This document shows, piece after piece, positions 51,534 through 61,066 of a stretch of DNA of 64,000 nt (positions within the stretch are counted from its first letter, which is position 1; every line of letters starts with the position of its first letter). The stretch comes from Amycolatopsis sp. GM8 (GTDB taxonomy: Bacteria; Actinomycetota; Actinomycetes; Mycobacteriales; Pseudonocardiaceae): positions 1-64,000 of the forward strand of contig NZ_JAJKFK010000013.1 in assembly GCF_021653975.1 (NCBI RefSeq), given 5' to 3'. A program made the position numbers and the translations under genes. The notes beneath the pieces are model-generated. The model was not told the origin of the DNA. It searched no databases and saw nothing but the letters and a program-made list of their open reading frames with translations.

Positions 51534-52844
51534 ATGGACGACGTGCAGGAAAAGGTCCGCGAAACGGCCGTGGCCCGAGTGCCCGCGGCGGCGCTCGAGC
51601 AGTCGGAGGGGCCACCGAAGCTGTACCGGCACCGCGCCGGGCGTGCCGTCGCGGGCGTTTCCGCCGGTCTCGCCGAGCATCTCGGTGTCAAGGTTTTGTG
51701 GGTGCGCGCGACGTTCGCCGTGCTTGCCGCGTTCGGCGGGGCGGGGTTGCTGGCGTACGGGCTGTTGTGGGTGTTCGTGCCGCAGCGGTCGGGGGAGGTC
51801 GCGTCACAGCCCAGCTCGCCGAAGGAACGCCAGCAGGCGATCGGCCTGCTCGTGCTCGGCATCGGGCTCGCGGTCGGCGGGAGCACGGTCACCGGCACGA
51901 TCAGCGGCTGGGTGGCCGCACCACTGGCACTGGCGCTCGTCGGTGCCGCGGTGGTGTGGCGCGAGGCGGACGAGTCGCAGCGCCGCCGCTGGCGAACCGG
52001 CGCCCGCACCGGGGTCGCGGGTGTGGTGCTCGGCGGCGGCGGCTGGTCCGCGGCGGTCCGGGTACTCGCCGGGGTCGCGCTGGTCATGGTCGGCATCGGC
52101 GTGGTGGTGCTGCGCAGCGGCAGCTTCGACCAGGTGCAGTTCGCGCTCATCGCGGTCGTCGCCACGCTGGTCGGGGTCGCGGTGCTGACCGTCCCGTTCT
52201 GGCTGCGCATGGTGCGTGACCTGGGTGAGGAGCGTCGGGCCCGCATCCGCACCGATGAGCGCGCGGAGATCGCCGCGCACCTGCACGACTCGGTGCTGCA
52301 GACGCTGGCGCTCATCCAGAAGCAGGCCGACACGCCGAAGGAGGTCGCGCGGCTGGCACGCGGGCAGGAGCGGGAGCTGCGCGGCTGGTTGTACGGGCCG
52401 GCGGGCTACGGTGCGCAGAAGGAGGAGATCGCGGGCAGCGGCGGCGGCAAGCTGTCCACCGCGATCGCGACGGTGTGCGGCGAGGTGGAGGACTCGTTCG
52501 CGATCTCCGTTTCGCAGGTCGTGGTGGGGGACGCCGAACTGGACGAGCCGCTGATAGCGCTGGTCCAGGCCGCGCGCGAGGCGGTGGTCAACGCGGCCAA
52601 GCACGCGGATGTCGAAGAGGTCAGCGTGTACACCGAGGTCGAGCCCGCGTCGGTGACCGTGTTCGTGCGCGACCGCGGCAAGGGCTTCGACCCGGAGGAG
52701 GTGTCGGGCGACCGGCACGGCCTCGCCGACTCGATCCGCGGCAGGGTGGAACGCAACGGCGGTACGGTACGGCTGCGCACCGCACCCGGGGACGGGACGG
52801 AAGTGCAGCTGGAGATGCCTGTCAAGACGGGGAGTGCGGCATGA
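51534..52844 (+). CDS. PspC-domain sensor histidine kinase
   Basis: 436 residues from ATG at 51534. N-terminal PspC domain (about 30-83), more membrane helices to about residue 225, HisKA_3 dimerisation helix with phospho-acceptor His251 (AAHLHDSVLQTLALIQKQ), and HATPase with N box REAVVNAAKHA and G box DRGKGFDPEE. Kinase and response regulator overlap by 4 bp. Senses membrane state in analogy to LiaS-type systems. Confidence 0.88.
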   Translation: MDDVQEKVRETAVARVPAAALEQSEGPPKLYRHRAGRAVAGVSAGLAEHLGVKVLWVRATFAVLAAFGGAGLLAYGLLWVFVPQRSGEVASQPSSPKERQQAIGLLVLGIGLAVGGSTVTGTISGWVAAPLALALVGAAVVWREADESQRRRWRTGARTGVAGVVLGGGGWSAAVRVLAGVALVMVGIGVVVLRSGSFDQVQFALIAVVATLVGVAVLTVPFWLRMVRDLGEERRARIRTDERAEIAAHLHDSVLQTLALIQKQADTPKEVARLARGQERELRGWLYGPAGYGAQKEEIAGSGGGKLSTAIATVCGEVEDSFAISVSQVVVGDAELDEPLIALVQAAREAVVNAAKHADVEEVSVYTEVEPASVTVFVRDRGKGFDPEEVSGDRHGLADSIRGRVERNGGTVRLRTAPGDGTEVQLEMPVKTGSAA

Positions 52845-53509
52845 CTGAGGCAGCGGTGACACCGGTGACCGTGTTCCTCGTGGACGACCACGCGTTGTTC
52901 CGCGCCGGGGTGCGCACGGAGCTGGACTCGATCACCGACGAGGTGCGCGTGGTCGGCGAGGCGGGCTCGGTCGCCGAGGCCGTCGCCGGGATCGTGCGCA
53001 CGAAGCCGCAGGTCGTGCTGCTGGACGTGCACATGCCCGACGGCGGGGGCGCCGAGGTGCTGCGCCGGGTGCGGCCCGAGTTGCCGGACGTCGTGTTCCT
53101 CGCGCTGTCGGTGTCCGACGCCGCGGAGGATGTGATCGCGGTGATCCGCGCGGGCGCGCGGGGCTACGTCACGAAGACCATCTCCTCGAAGGAACTGGTC
53201 CGCGCGATCACCCGGGTCGCCGACGGGGACGCGGTGTTCTCGCCGCGACTGGCCGGGTTCGTGCTCGACGCTTTCGCCGACCGGCCGGGGTCGGCGCCGA
53301 TCAGCGACCCGGAGCTGGACCTGCTCACCCCGCGCGAACGCGACGTGCTGCGGCTGCTCGCGCGCGGCTATGCGTACAAGGAGATCGCGTCGGAGCTGTT
53401 CATCTCGGTCAAGACGGTGGAGACACACGTGTCGAGCGTGCTGCGGAAGACGCAGCTGTCGAACCGCTACGAGCTGTCCCGCTGGGCTTCGGACCGCCGG
53501 CTCGTCTGA
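52841..53509 (+). CDS. LuxR-family response regulator
   Basis: 222 residues. Complete receiver (acidic pair Asp15/16, phospho-acceptor Asp62 in LLDVHMP, Thr/Ser and Lys in TKTISSKE) and LuxR helix-turn-helix (LTPRERDVLRLLARGYAYKEIASELFISVKTVETHVSSVLRK). Pairs with the upstream kinase. Its last 101 bp overlap the opposite-strand EamA gene. Confidence 0.92.
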   Translation: MTEAAVTPVTVFLVDDHALFRAGVRTELDSITDEVRVVGEAGSVAEAVAGIVRTKPQVVLLDVHMPDGGGAEVLRRVRPELPDVVFLALSVSDAAEDVIAVIRAGARGYVTKTISSKELVRAITRVADGDAVFSPRLAGFVLDAFADRPGSAPISDPELDLLTPRERDVLRLLARGYAYKEIASELFISVKTVETHVSSVLRKTQLSNRYELSRWASDRRLV

Positions 53510-54368
53510 GCCTGGTCAGCGCGACCCCGGCGAGGACGACGACCATGCCCGCCAGCACCCGCGGGTTCAGCTCCTCGTGCAGCACGACGGCGCCGAGGAT
53601 GACCGAGACGACCGGGATCAGGTAGCCGACCGTGGACACCGCGACCGCGCTTTCGGTGGCGAGTAGCCGGTAATTCAGCGCGAAGGCGATGCCCGTCGAG
53701 AACACCCCGAGCAGCACCACGGCGACCACACCCGCGACGCTCAGGTGCACCGGCTCGGTGCCACCGGCCGGTAGCGCGAGCAGCACGAACCCGCTGGCCG
53801 CGAGCATCTGTGCGCCGGCGAGCGCGACCGGGGAGGAGCCCGGACTGGACAGGTACTTGCTCTCGTAGGTGAAGATGAAGCCGTAGCTCATGGCCGCGGC
53901 GACGCAGGCGAGCGCGCCCCAGCTGAGCAACCCGCTCGCCTGCCACGGCGCGAAGATCAGCACGATGCCGGCCAGCCCGACGGCGAGCCCGGCGAGCCTG
54001 GGCAGGCCGAGCTTCCGGTCGATGCCGAACAGGACGGCCGCCACGAGTGTCCACAATGGAGTCGTCGCGTTGAGCACCCCGGTGATACCGGAGCTGACGG
54101 TCTCCTCGCCGATGGCGAACAGCAGGAACGGCAGCGCGTTGTGGAACACGGCGGCGACCACGAGATGCCGCCACACCCGGCGGTCGGCCGGCAGCCGGTC
54201 GCGCTGGGCGTAGCAGATCGCCACCAGCACGGCGGCGCCCAGCACGAGGCGGATCAGGACCAGCTGCACCGGGCTGAACGAGCCCAGCGCCAGCTTGATC
54301 CACAGGAAGCTCGAACCCCACATCAGCGCCAGCGCGCCCAGGCGCAGCAGCGTTTTCGTCTCGCCCAC
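53409..54368 (-). CDS. EamA/DMT-family transporter
   Basis: 319 residues with ten predicted helices in two EamA halves (ALMWGSSFLWIKLALGSFSPVQLVLIR; GVFSTGIAFALNYRLLATESAVAVS, PVVSVILGAVVLHEEL). Exports amino acids or metabolites in relatives. The last 30 or so residues (PKPSGTARSGS to the end) are an unstructured tail encoded antisense to the response-regulator gene. Divergent from a LysR regulator, which probably controls it. Confidence 0.87.
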   Translation of the reverse strand: MGETKTLLRLGALALMWGSSFLWIKLALGSFSPVQLVLIRLVLGAAVLVAICYAQRDRLPADRRVWRHLVVAAVFHNALPFLLFAIGEETVSSGITGVLNATTPLWTLVAAVLFGIDRKLGLPRLAGLAVGLAGIVLIFAPWQASGLLSWGALACVAAAMSYGFIFTYESKYLSSPGSSPVALAGAQMLAASGFVLLALPAGGTEPVHLSVAGVVAVVLLGVFSTGIAFALNYRLLATESAVAVSTVGYLIPVVSVILGAVVLHEELNPRVLAGMVVVLAGVALTRLRRAGGPKPSGTARSGSTAASSAARSTRVSPPS

Positions 54369-54450
54369 CCGGTCAGGTTGGCGCCGATGATCCGTAAGGA
54401 CAAGCGAAATAAACTACAGGCAGCCTTCAGCAGAACTGTAAGCTCGGCGG

Positions 54451-55350
54451 ATGCTCGACGTCCGGCGAATGCAGGTGCTGCGCGCGGTGATCACCAGCGG
54501 TTCGATCACCGCGGCCGCGCGCAACCTGGGGTACACGCCGTCCGCGATCAGCCAGCAGCTCGCGACGCTGGAACGCGAGGCGGGGGTGGCGCTGATGGAG
54601 CGCGTCGGCCGTGGCGTGCGGCCGACGGCGGCCGGGGCGCTGCTGTCCGAACACGCGGAGGTGCTCAGCGGCCAGCTGGCGAAGGCCGAGGCCGAGCTCG
54701 CGGATCTCAAGGCGGGCCGCAGCGGGCGGCTCGCGGTCCGGTACTTCGCGACCGCGGGTGCCGCGCTCGTGCCGCCCGCGATCGCCGCGATCCGGCGCGA
54801 GTACCCCGGCATCCAGCTGGACCTGAAGCTGCGCGAGCCGCTCGACTCGATCCCGGAGGTCGAAGCCGGCGAGGTCGACGTGTCGATCGTCGTGTGGCGC
54901 GGCGAGTGGCGGATCAAGACGGTGGAGCTGGTGCACCTGCTCGACGACCCGTACCGGGCGGCGCTGCCACGCACGCATCCGTTGGCGCGTAAGCGAATCC
55001 TCGACCTGGCCGATCTGCGGGACGAGCCGTGGGTCGGCAACGAAGGCACCCCGGGACCGTGCCGGGACGTGCTCGTGGCGGCGTGCGCGTCCGCCGGGTT
55101 CGCGCCGAACTTCGTGCTGGACTGCGAGGATTACCAGACGGCGCAAGGATTCGTGGCCGCCGGACTGGGCATCAGCCTGGTCCCGGTGCTCGGCCTCGGC
55201 TCACCGCATCCCGGCGTGGTGATCAAGCGGATCCGCCGCCCAGAACCGATCCGTTCGATCCACGCCGCGGTCGCGACGCGCTCGGCCAACCAGCCGGCCG
55301 TGCGACAGCTGCTCGAGACCTTGCGCGCCGCGGTGCCCGTTGCCGCCTAA
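54451..55350 (+). CDS. LysR-family transcriptional regulator
   Basis: 299 residues. N-terminal helix-turn-helix (MQVLRAVITSGSITAAARNLGYTPSAISQQLATLEREAG) and periplasmic-binding-like effector domain. Divergent from the EamA transporter with an 82-bp shared promoter, the usual target arrangement. Confidence 0.93.
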   Translation: MLDVRRMQVLRAVITSGSITAAARNLGYTPSAISQQLATLEREAGVALMERVGRGVRPTAAGALLSEHAEVLSGQLAKAEAELADLKAGRSGRLAVRYFATAGAALVPPAIAAIRREYPGIQLDLKLREPLDSIPEVEAGEVDVSIVVWRGEWRIKTVELVHLLDDPYRAALPRTHPLARKRILDLADLRDEPWVGNEGTPGPCRDVLVAACASAGFAPNFVLDCEDYQTAQGFVAAGLGISLVPVLGLGSPHPGVVIKRIRRPEPIRSIHAAVATRSANQPAVRQLLETLRAAVPVAA

Positions 55351-55524
55351 GCCTTGAGCCACCGACGGAACCACTGGGTCGGGATCTCGTCGACAGCCTT
55401 GGCCGTAGGCCGCTGCGGAGCCGGTTCCGGCCCGGGTTCGTCGGCCAACGGTGCGCGACCGTCGATGGCTCCAACCGAGGCCGGGAAACGGCTTTCGCCG
55501 ACGGCGGAATGCGGTTCGGGCCGC

Positions 55525-56493
55525 CTAGAGGAACAGGATCTGGGTGATCCCGATGCCGATCGCGGCCGCGCACAGGATTGCGAGCACGGTCAGGATCAGC
55601 GCGCGGATCTGGGTGGGGCTCAGCAGCGGCGGCTTCGTCGCGACCGCCTGCGGCATCTGGTGCGGAGCCTGCAACGGCGGCCAGGCGACGGGCACCGTGG
55701 GCAGCACCGGGGCGGTCGGCGGGATGAACGCCGTCTGCCGGCCCTGCGTGATCGCCTGGAACGAGGTGATGCTGTCCGTCAGCGTCGGGCGCGCCATCGG
55801 GTCCTCGCGCAGCAGTTTCAGCAGCGCGCCGGTCAGCTGACCCGCGCGTTGCGGCTGGCGCAACGGCTCCGTGCCGTTCTCGCCGTACGGTGGCACACCC
55901 TCGACGGCCTGGTAGAGCGTGGCACCGACGGCGAACGCGTCGGCCGCGTGGTCCGGCGGCGCGCCGTGCAGGATCTCCGGCGCGCGGAACGCCGGGTTCG
56001 GCCCAGGGCCGGTGATGCCGATGTCGGTGACCTTTACGCCCCCGTCGTCGGCGAGCAGCACGTTGCCCGGCTCGAGCCCGCGGTGCAGGATCCCGGCGCG
56101 GTGCGCGGCCGACAGCGCGGACGCCAGCTGGACGCCGAGGAACGCGGCCTGGTCGGGGGTCAGCGTGCCGTGCTCGGTGAGGAAGTCCGTCATGTTGCGG
56201 CAGGGCACGTACTCCATGAACAGCCACGCGTCGGACCCGTCACGCACGGCGTCGTAGACGGTGATCGCGCTGTTGTGCAGGACGCGGGTCGCGGCGCGGC
56301 CCTCCTGGAGCGCGGCGTTGATCAGGTGCTCGGTCCGCGCGGGGTCGAGCCCGGGCTGCACGTACATCCGCTTCCCGGCGACCGTGCGATGCAGCAGCGT
56401 GTCGTATCCCAGCCACACGATCCCGGCCCGGCCACGGCCGATCGGCTGGTCCAACCGGTACCGGCCGCCGACCACTGCGCCCTCAGTACCCAA
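55525..56493 (-). CDS. membrane-anchored pseudokinase of the Ser/Thr kinase family
   Basis: 322 residues. Kinase fold aligns residue by residue at the N terminus with the neighbour at 56558 (Gly-loop GRGRAG, Lys41), but the catalytic HRD is HRG (Gly139, ILHRGLEPGNVLL) and the activation segment is short (GPGPNPAFRAPE). The metal-binding Asp survives as TDIG. One transmembrane helix at the C terminus (about 296-318). Probably a scaffold or allosteric partner. Confidence 0.85.
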   Translation of the reverse strand: MGTEGAVVGGRYRLDQPIGRGRAGIVWLGYDTLLHRTVAGKRMYVQPGLDPARTEHLINAALQEGRAATRVLHNSAITVYDAVRDGSDAWLFMEYVPCRNMTDFLTEHGTLTPDQAAFLGVQLASALSAAHRAGILHRGLEPGNVLLADDGGVKVTDIGITGPGPNPAFRAPEILHGAPPDHAADAFAVGATLYQAVEGVPPYGENGTEPLRQPQRAGQLTGALLKLLREDPMARPTLTDSITSFQAITQGRQTAFIPPTAPVLPTVPVAWPPLQAPHQMPQAVATKPPLLSPTQIRALILTVLAILCAAAIGIGITQILFL

Positions 56494-56557
56494 AGCAACC
56501 TCTCGTCGCGACGACGGTCAACACTTACCGCCTAGCCTACTTATCCAGCCTGAGAAC

Positions 56558-58042
56558 TCACGGAGCCGTGGACGACGAACTCGTCGGCGTGCTGGAGGAC
56601 GTCGAACTGGGCGGCGCCGAACTCGACGAGGACCGCCTGGAGCTGCTCGTCGGTTCCTCCGAGCTCTGCTGCTCCTCCGAGCTGGTCCGCCGCGACGCGC
56701 TGGAGCTCCGGGTCACCCGCGTCGAGCTGGACGGAGTGCCGGTCAGCGTCGGGCTGTCCGTTGTCACGACCGGGGAACTGCTCGTCGCGGGCGGCGGCAC
56801 GATCGGCTGCTGGTTGTCCGTGATGTTGCTGCCGCCCGGGTTCGAGCCGCCGAACAGCCAGATCCCGAGCGCGACCAGCCCGACCACGACGACGCCACCG
56901 ATGATGGCGGGCACCTTCCACTTGCCGGGCCGCTCGTCGGCGTCCGCGTCGGTGACCGGGGTGTCCCCGTCGCCGTACTCCGAGTACCCGGCGGGGACGG
57001 CACGGGTGCGGCCGTCGTAGTCGTCGGTCGGGTACGCGGCCGTGGTGCCGTCGTAATTGTCGTAGTCGTCGTCGTAGTCGTCGTAAAAGTCGTTCGCCCG
57101 GTTGTTGCCGAGGTTGCCGCTGAACGCGCGGGTCGCGCCCGCACCCAGCGCGGCGGCGCCCAGCGCCCCGGCGGGGGAGGCGAGCTGCGTCGCGTCGGAA
57201 GACCCGCCCAGCGGGGTCTCGCCGCGGGCGACCGCGGACAGCAGCTCCTCCGCCTCCTCGGCGGTCGGCCGGTGGTCGACCTCGGGATGCAGCAGTACCG
57301 CGAGCACGCTGGCCAGCGGCCCGGACTGCCGGGGCGGGTTGATCTGGCCGGCGGCCACCGCGTGCAGCAGGCTCAGCGTGTTCTCGCTGAGCCCGAACGG
57401 CGGCTGGCCTTCACACGCCGCGTACAGCGTGGAGCCGAGCGAGAAGACGTCCGCCTCGGGGCCGGGGTCGCCACCGATCGCCACTTCGGGCGCGAGGTAG
57501 GCGGGGGTGCCGGCGATCATGCCGGTCTTGGTGACCGTGACGTCGTCCTTGGCGCGGGAGATGCCGAAGTCGGTGATCTTCACCAGGCCGTTGTCGCCGA
57601 GCAGGATGTTGCCGGGCTTGATGTCGCGGTGCACGATGCCGACCGCGTGCGCCTCCTTGAGCGCGGCCGCGATCTGCGCGCCGATCCGCGCCACGTCCTG
57701 GGGCGGCAGCGTCTTGCGCTCGCGCAGCATCTCGGCGAGGCTCGACGACTGCAGGTACTCCATCACCAGGCACGGCTGGCCGTTGTCGTCGGTGACGACG
57801 TCGAACACCGTGATCGCGTTGGGATGGTGCAGCCGGGCCGCGATCCGGCCCTCTCGCATGGTGCGCAGCTTGGCGTCCTCGGCCTCGTGCGCGTCGAGAC
57901 CGGGCTGGAGCAGCAGCTCCTTGATCGCGACGGTGCGCGCGAGTACCTCGTCGTGCGCCTGCCAGACCGCGCCCATGGCACCGGTGCCGATTCGCCGCAC
58001 CACTCGGTACCGGCCGGCGACCAGGCGACCCTCGTCGCTCAC
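56558..58042 (-). CDS. receptor-like Ser/Thr protein kinase
   Basis: 494 residues. Complete Hanks kinase: Gly-loop GTGAMG, Lys41, HRDIKPGN (Asp140), DFGISRA, GTPAYLAPE. Juxtamembrane region with a DDYDDDYDNYD acidic stretch, one transmembrane helix near residues 380-400, and a short Ser/Thr-rich exported tail without PASTA domains. Upstream of the pseudokinase, 64 bp apart. GTG start. Confidence 0.93.
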   Translation of the reverse strand: MSDEGRLVAGRYRVVRRIGTGAMGAVWQAHDEVLARTVAIKELLLQPGLDAHEAEDAKLRTMREGRIAARLHHPNAITVFDVVTDDNGQPCLVMEYLQSSSLAEMLRERKTLPPQDVARIGAQIAAALKEAHAVGIVHRDIKPGNILLGDNGLVKITDFGISRAKDDVTVTKTGMIAGTPAYLAPEVAIGGDPGPEADVFSLGSTLYAACEGQPPFGLSENTLSLLHAVAAGQINPPRQSGPLASVLAVLLHPEVDHRPTAEEAEELLSAVARGETPLGGSSDATQLASPAGALGAAALGAGATRAFSGNLGNNRANDFYDDYDDDYDNYDGTTAAYPTDDYDGRTRAVPAGYSEYGDGDTPVTDADADERPGKWKVPAIIGGVVVVGLVALGIWLFGGSNPGGSNITDNQQPIVPPPATSSSPVVTTDSPTLTGTPSSSTRVTRSSSASRRTSSEEQQSSEEPTSSSRRSSSSSAPPSSTSSSTPTSSSSTAP

Positions 58043-58225
58043 GCGACCTCCTTCGAGGCTCTAGCAGGGCGCGACACAATGCCGCACGCCCGGAGCGTAT
58101 GCACATATCGCGGCCCGTAGGGCCAGTTCTACCGAGTCCAGCTCGTCACAGGCTAGGGCGCTCACTCTGCGCACATACACTCGGCACGCTTTGGGGCGCT
58201 TCGAGGTTGCCTGGTATGGCGGGGG

Positions 58226-59068
58226 CTACAACTGCTCGGCGGACAACAGGACGGCCCGTGAGATGGCCGTGCCTTTGTCCTCCGTCAGGCTGAGTACCTG
58301 GGTGACCCGGAGCCGGACGCCGTCGTGCTGGAGCATCGTGACCACCGCGCGCACCGTGCCGTCCGGCTGCACCTGGACGTCGTCCACGTCGACGTCGCTC
58401 ATCGAGCTCCACGCGCGGACCAGGTCGCCGGGTTCGTCGCCGGCCAGGTCGGGGGTGAGCATGGCCAGCGCGTCCTCCGGGTGCGACGACACCATGCGCT
58501 GGTAGAACTGCTTGACCACGGCCACTTTCTGGGCGTCGGTGATCTCCGTCGTGGTGGCTGTGCTGGTGGTCTCGGGTGCCGAGGCGGTTTCGCCGGCGAT
58601 GGGCTGCGTCTGCGCGACCGGCACCTGGGAGGTCGTCACGGCGCTGGGCGCCGATGCCCGCGGGTGGCTGTTCTTCGGGGGGAGCCCGACGGAGTCGGGC
58701 AGGAAGCCGCCGAGCGCGGCCGCGCCGGTGACCTGCGGGGCGGCGGGGTTCGGGTCGCGGGTCTCCGCGGGCCGCTGCCGGGTCAGCATCGAGGACGCCA
58801 CCACGGCGCCGACCAGCAGCGACGCGGCGGTGGTCAGGCCGGCGAGCCTCGCCACCTTGGACACCTTGCTCTCCGGCTCGCGGGCGGGCGCGGCGACATG
58901 CTTCACCCGTGTCCGGGGTGGCGGCAGGAACCTGCGCTCGCTCGCGGCTTCGGTCGGGTAAGCGTCTTCGACCAGCGTCAAGTCGATCTCCTGTGCCGAC
59001 AGGAGATCCTCGACGGTAAGGGCGTCCGGCGCCTGCCGGGAGCGCCGCCGATCGTGCTCGACTCTCAT
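58226..59068 (-). CDS. single-pass protein with exported NTF2-like domain
   Basis: 280 residues. Cytoplasmic N terminus (1-70), one transmembrane helix (about 75-95), Pro/Thr-rich linker, then residues about 175-280 with a small alpha/beta domain (VVKQFYQRMVSSHPEDALAML, WSSMSDVDVDDVQVQPDGTV). Unknown function; same plan as the next gene. Confidence 0.65.
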   Translation of the reverse strand: MRVEHDRRRSRQAPDALTVEDLLSAQEIDLTLVEDAYPTEAASERRFLPPPRTRVKHVAAPAREPESKVSKVARLAGLTTAASLLVGAVVASSMLTRQRPAETRDPNPAAPQVTGAAALGGFLPDSVGLPPKNSHPRASAPSAVTTSQVPVAQTQPIAGETASAPETTSTATTTEITDAQKVAVVKQFYQRMVSSHPEDALAMLTPDLAGDEPGDLVRAWSSMSDVDVDDVQVQPDGTVRAVVTMLQHDGVRLRVTQVLSLTEDKGTAISRAVLLSAEQL

Positions 59069-59240
59069 GACCTCTGTTCCGGGTGATCCACGTTCGTATG
59101 CTCGTTAATCAGCGAACCGTGGTCCGGCGTTACCGGCCACCCTCGATCGGTGGGGGGCCGCCACGGCACGACGAACGGCAGCCCGCGTCACTCGGCTGGA
59201 GCAGCGTAGCCGTGAGTTTGTGGTCAAAAGCGGCAGGTCG

Positions 59241-60434
59241 TCAGGAGCCGTCGCTGGCGATCTTGCCCTGCTGGAAGGTGAGGGTCCGCTGCTCGGTGGA
59301 CTGGGCGCCGTTCTTGCGGACCATGTTGACGGTGCAGACCGTCTTGCCGTCGTACTGGTGCACCTGGACGTGCTCGACCTCGAAGTAGGCCACGTCGGCG
59401 TACTTCTGCTCGATGCCCTGGGTGCCCTCCTGCTGCAGCTCACCGGTGGTCATCGCGTACGCGGTCTGCGGGTTCTGGGTGACCGAGTCCAGGTAGGCCT
59501 GCGAATCCTGGGCCAGCGTCTGCGGATCGCCCTGCGAGGCCTGGAACCGCCACGGGTCCGCGGAGTACGACGCCGGGGTGGGCGGCGGCTTCCGCGGAAC
59601 GGGCGTCGTCGTGGGCGCCGACCAGCTGCTGCTCGCGTCGTCGTCCGTGGTCGGGAAGGTCGTGCTGCCCGCGATGCTGTCCGCGGGGGTGTCGCCGGTG
59701 GGCGAACGGTAGGCGTCCGCGCTGGTCCGGCGGGTGGGATCGGCCGGCGTGCTGGATCCGGCAGAACTGGTGGTGCGCCGGTCCTTGGTGATCGAGTCGC
59801 TGGAGCCGCCGGCCGGGCCGGGCACGATGCGTTCGCCCTCGATGGTGGGCAGTCCACCGCCCAGCCCGGGGATCCACGCGTCGCCGGCCTGGTCCGGCGT
59901 GGGCTTGCCGACCAGCGCGGACCCGGCGAACAGCAGTGCGACGACGACCCCGCCGGAGGAGGCGGTGGCGAACCAGGCGGCCTTGCGCCAGCTGCGGGGC
60001 GGGGTGACCGACGCGGGCACGCTGCCGAGGTCGAACGAGCTCAGGCCCGTCTCCGGCGGCGCGGTGTACACCCGGACGTCGTCGTTCTCCTCCGGGGTGG
60101 CGGGCGGGGTGAGTGTGACCTTGGTGCGGCGGGGTTTCGCGCGCGGCGCGGGCTCCGGCGGCGGCAACGGCAACTCGCCGTGCGCTGCGGGAAAGTCCAG
60201 GAAGTCGCCGCGCGCGGCCGGGATGACCGGCCGCGCCGGGGCACCCTCTTCGAAGATCTGGGAGATGAGCGGAAGCGAACCGTGGCTGGGTGGGTCCACC
60301 GGTCCTGGTGCGAAGGAGGTGTGGCGCCCGCCGGCCGCGCGGGGCGGCACGCTGGGGGTCCAGGTGCCCGCACCACGCCGGTGCCGGCCTGTCGTCGGAG
60401 GAAGCTGCTGGGTCGTCTCGGCTCCGCCTGTCAT
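59241..60434 (-). CDS. single-pass protein with C-terminal NTF2-like domain
   Basis: 397 residues. Pro-rich cytoplasmic region to about residue 150, a transmembrane helix (about 153-178), a long Ser/Thr/Pro linker and an exported domain (about 315-397: AYLDSVTQNPQTAYAMTTGEL, FEVEHVQVHQYDGKTVCTVNMV). Function unknown. It probably shares a pathway with the kinase genes beside it. Confidence 0.6.
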   Translation of the reverse strand: MTGGAETTQQLPPTTGRHRRGAGTWTPSVPPRAAGGRHTSFAPGPVDPPSHGSLPLISQIFEEGAPARPVIPAARGDFLDFPAAHGELPLPPPEPAPRAKPRRTKVTLTPPATPEENDDVRVYTAPPETGLSSFDLGSVPASVTPPRSWRKAAWFATASSGGVVVALLFAGSALVGKPTPDQAGDAWIPGLGGGLPTIEGERIVPGPAGGSSDSITKDRRTTSSAGSSTPADPTRRTSADAYRSPTGDTPADSIAGSTTFPTTDDDASSSWSAPTTTPVPRKPPPTPASYSADPWRFQASQGDPQTLAQDSQAYLDSVTQNPQTAYAMTTGELQQEGTQGIEQKYADVAYFEVEHVQVHQYDGKTVCTVNMVRKNGAQSTEQRTLTFQQGKIASDGS

Positions 60435-60703
60435 GCTCGGTGGACGCCTCCTCCGGAGCCGGGTGACGCCATGAGGAGGGCGGTTAAGCCGAACGGAGCA
60501 ACATGCACGTGTGAAGATGCACGCTCGTCTGCACGCGCACGGCGAGATGCCGAGCGAGCACGGTCAAGCGTGCGAAGGTCCATCCCTCAAGGGTAAAAGG
60601 CTTCGCTGGCAACGGGAGGGCGGGTTGCCAAGTTCACCCTGTAGGGGACAAGCCGCGATTGAGACTGCGACTTGCAGTGTGTAACCGCGCTGGATCGCGG
60701 TAC

Positions 60704-61009
60704 TCAGCCTCCGCTGCGGTACTTCGCCTGGGTTGACTGCAGCGCCTTGAGCGCCACCGCTCCGCTACCCGCGGCGACGATGATGGCGAGGATGTCCATT
60801 CCGGTTCCCCCGGCGGTGAACAACCAGGCCAGCAACGAGGCCGCGGTGGTGCCGCCGGCGATCGCCCACCTGCTACGGACATACTGCGCGACCGGGGCAC
60901 CCCCGGCGCGCTTGTTCGCCGCGTTGTTGAGCAACGCGAGATACCCGACATGGCCGAGCGCGGCGAGCACACTGGCTATCGCGACCACGACCGCGATGAA
61001 ATTAATCAT
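60704..61009 (-). CDS. small three-helix membrane protein
   Basis: 101 residues with hydrophobic segments near 1-27, 48-68 and 70-92. No recognised family. Stands alone between the kinase cluster and chorismate mutase. Confidence 0.6.
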   Translation of the reverse strand: MINFIAVVVAIASVLAALGHVGYLALLNNAANKRAGGAPVAQYVRSRWAIAGGTTAASLLAWLFTAGGTGMDILAIIVAAGSGAVALKALQSTQAKYRSGG

Positions 61010-61066
61010 GTCTCCAGTGTGCCCGTCCGCCGCGTGCCCTGGGTCGGGGAAACACCCTGAAATTCG

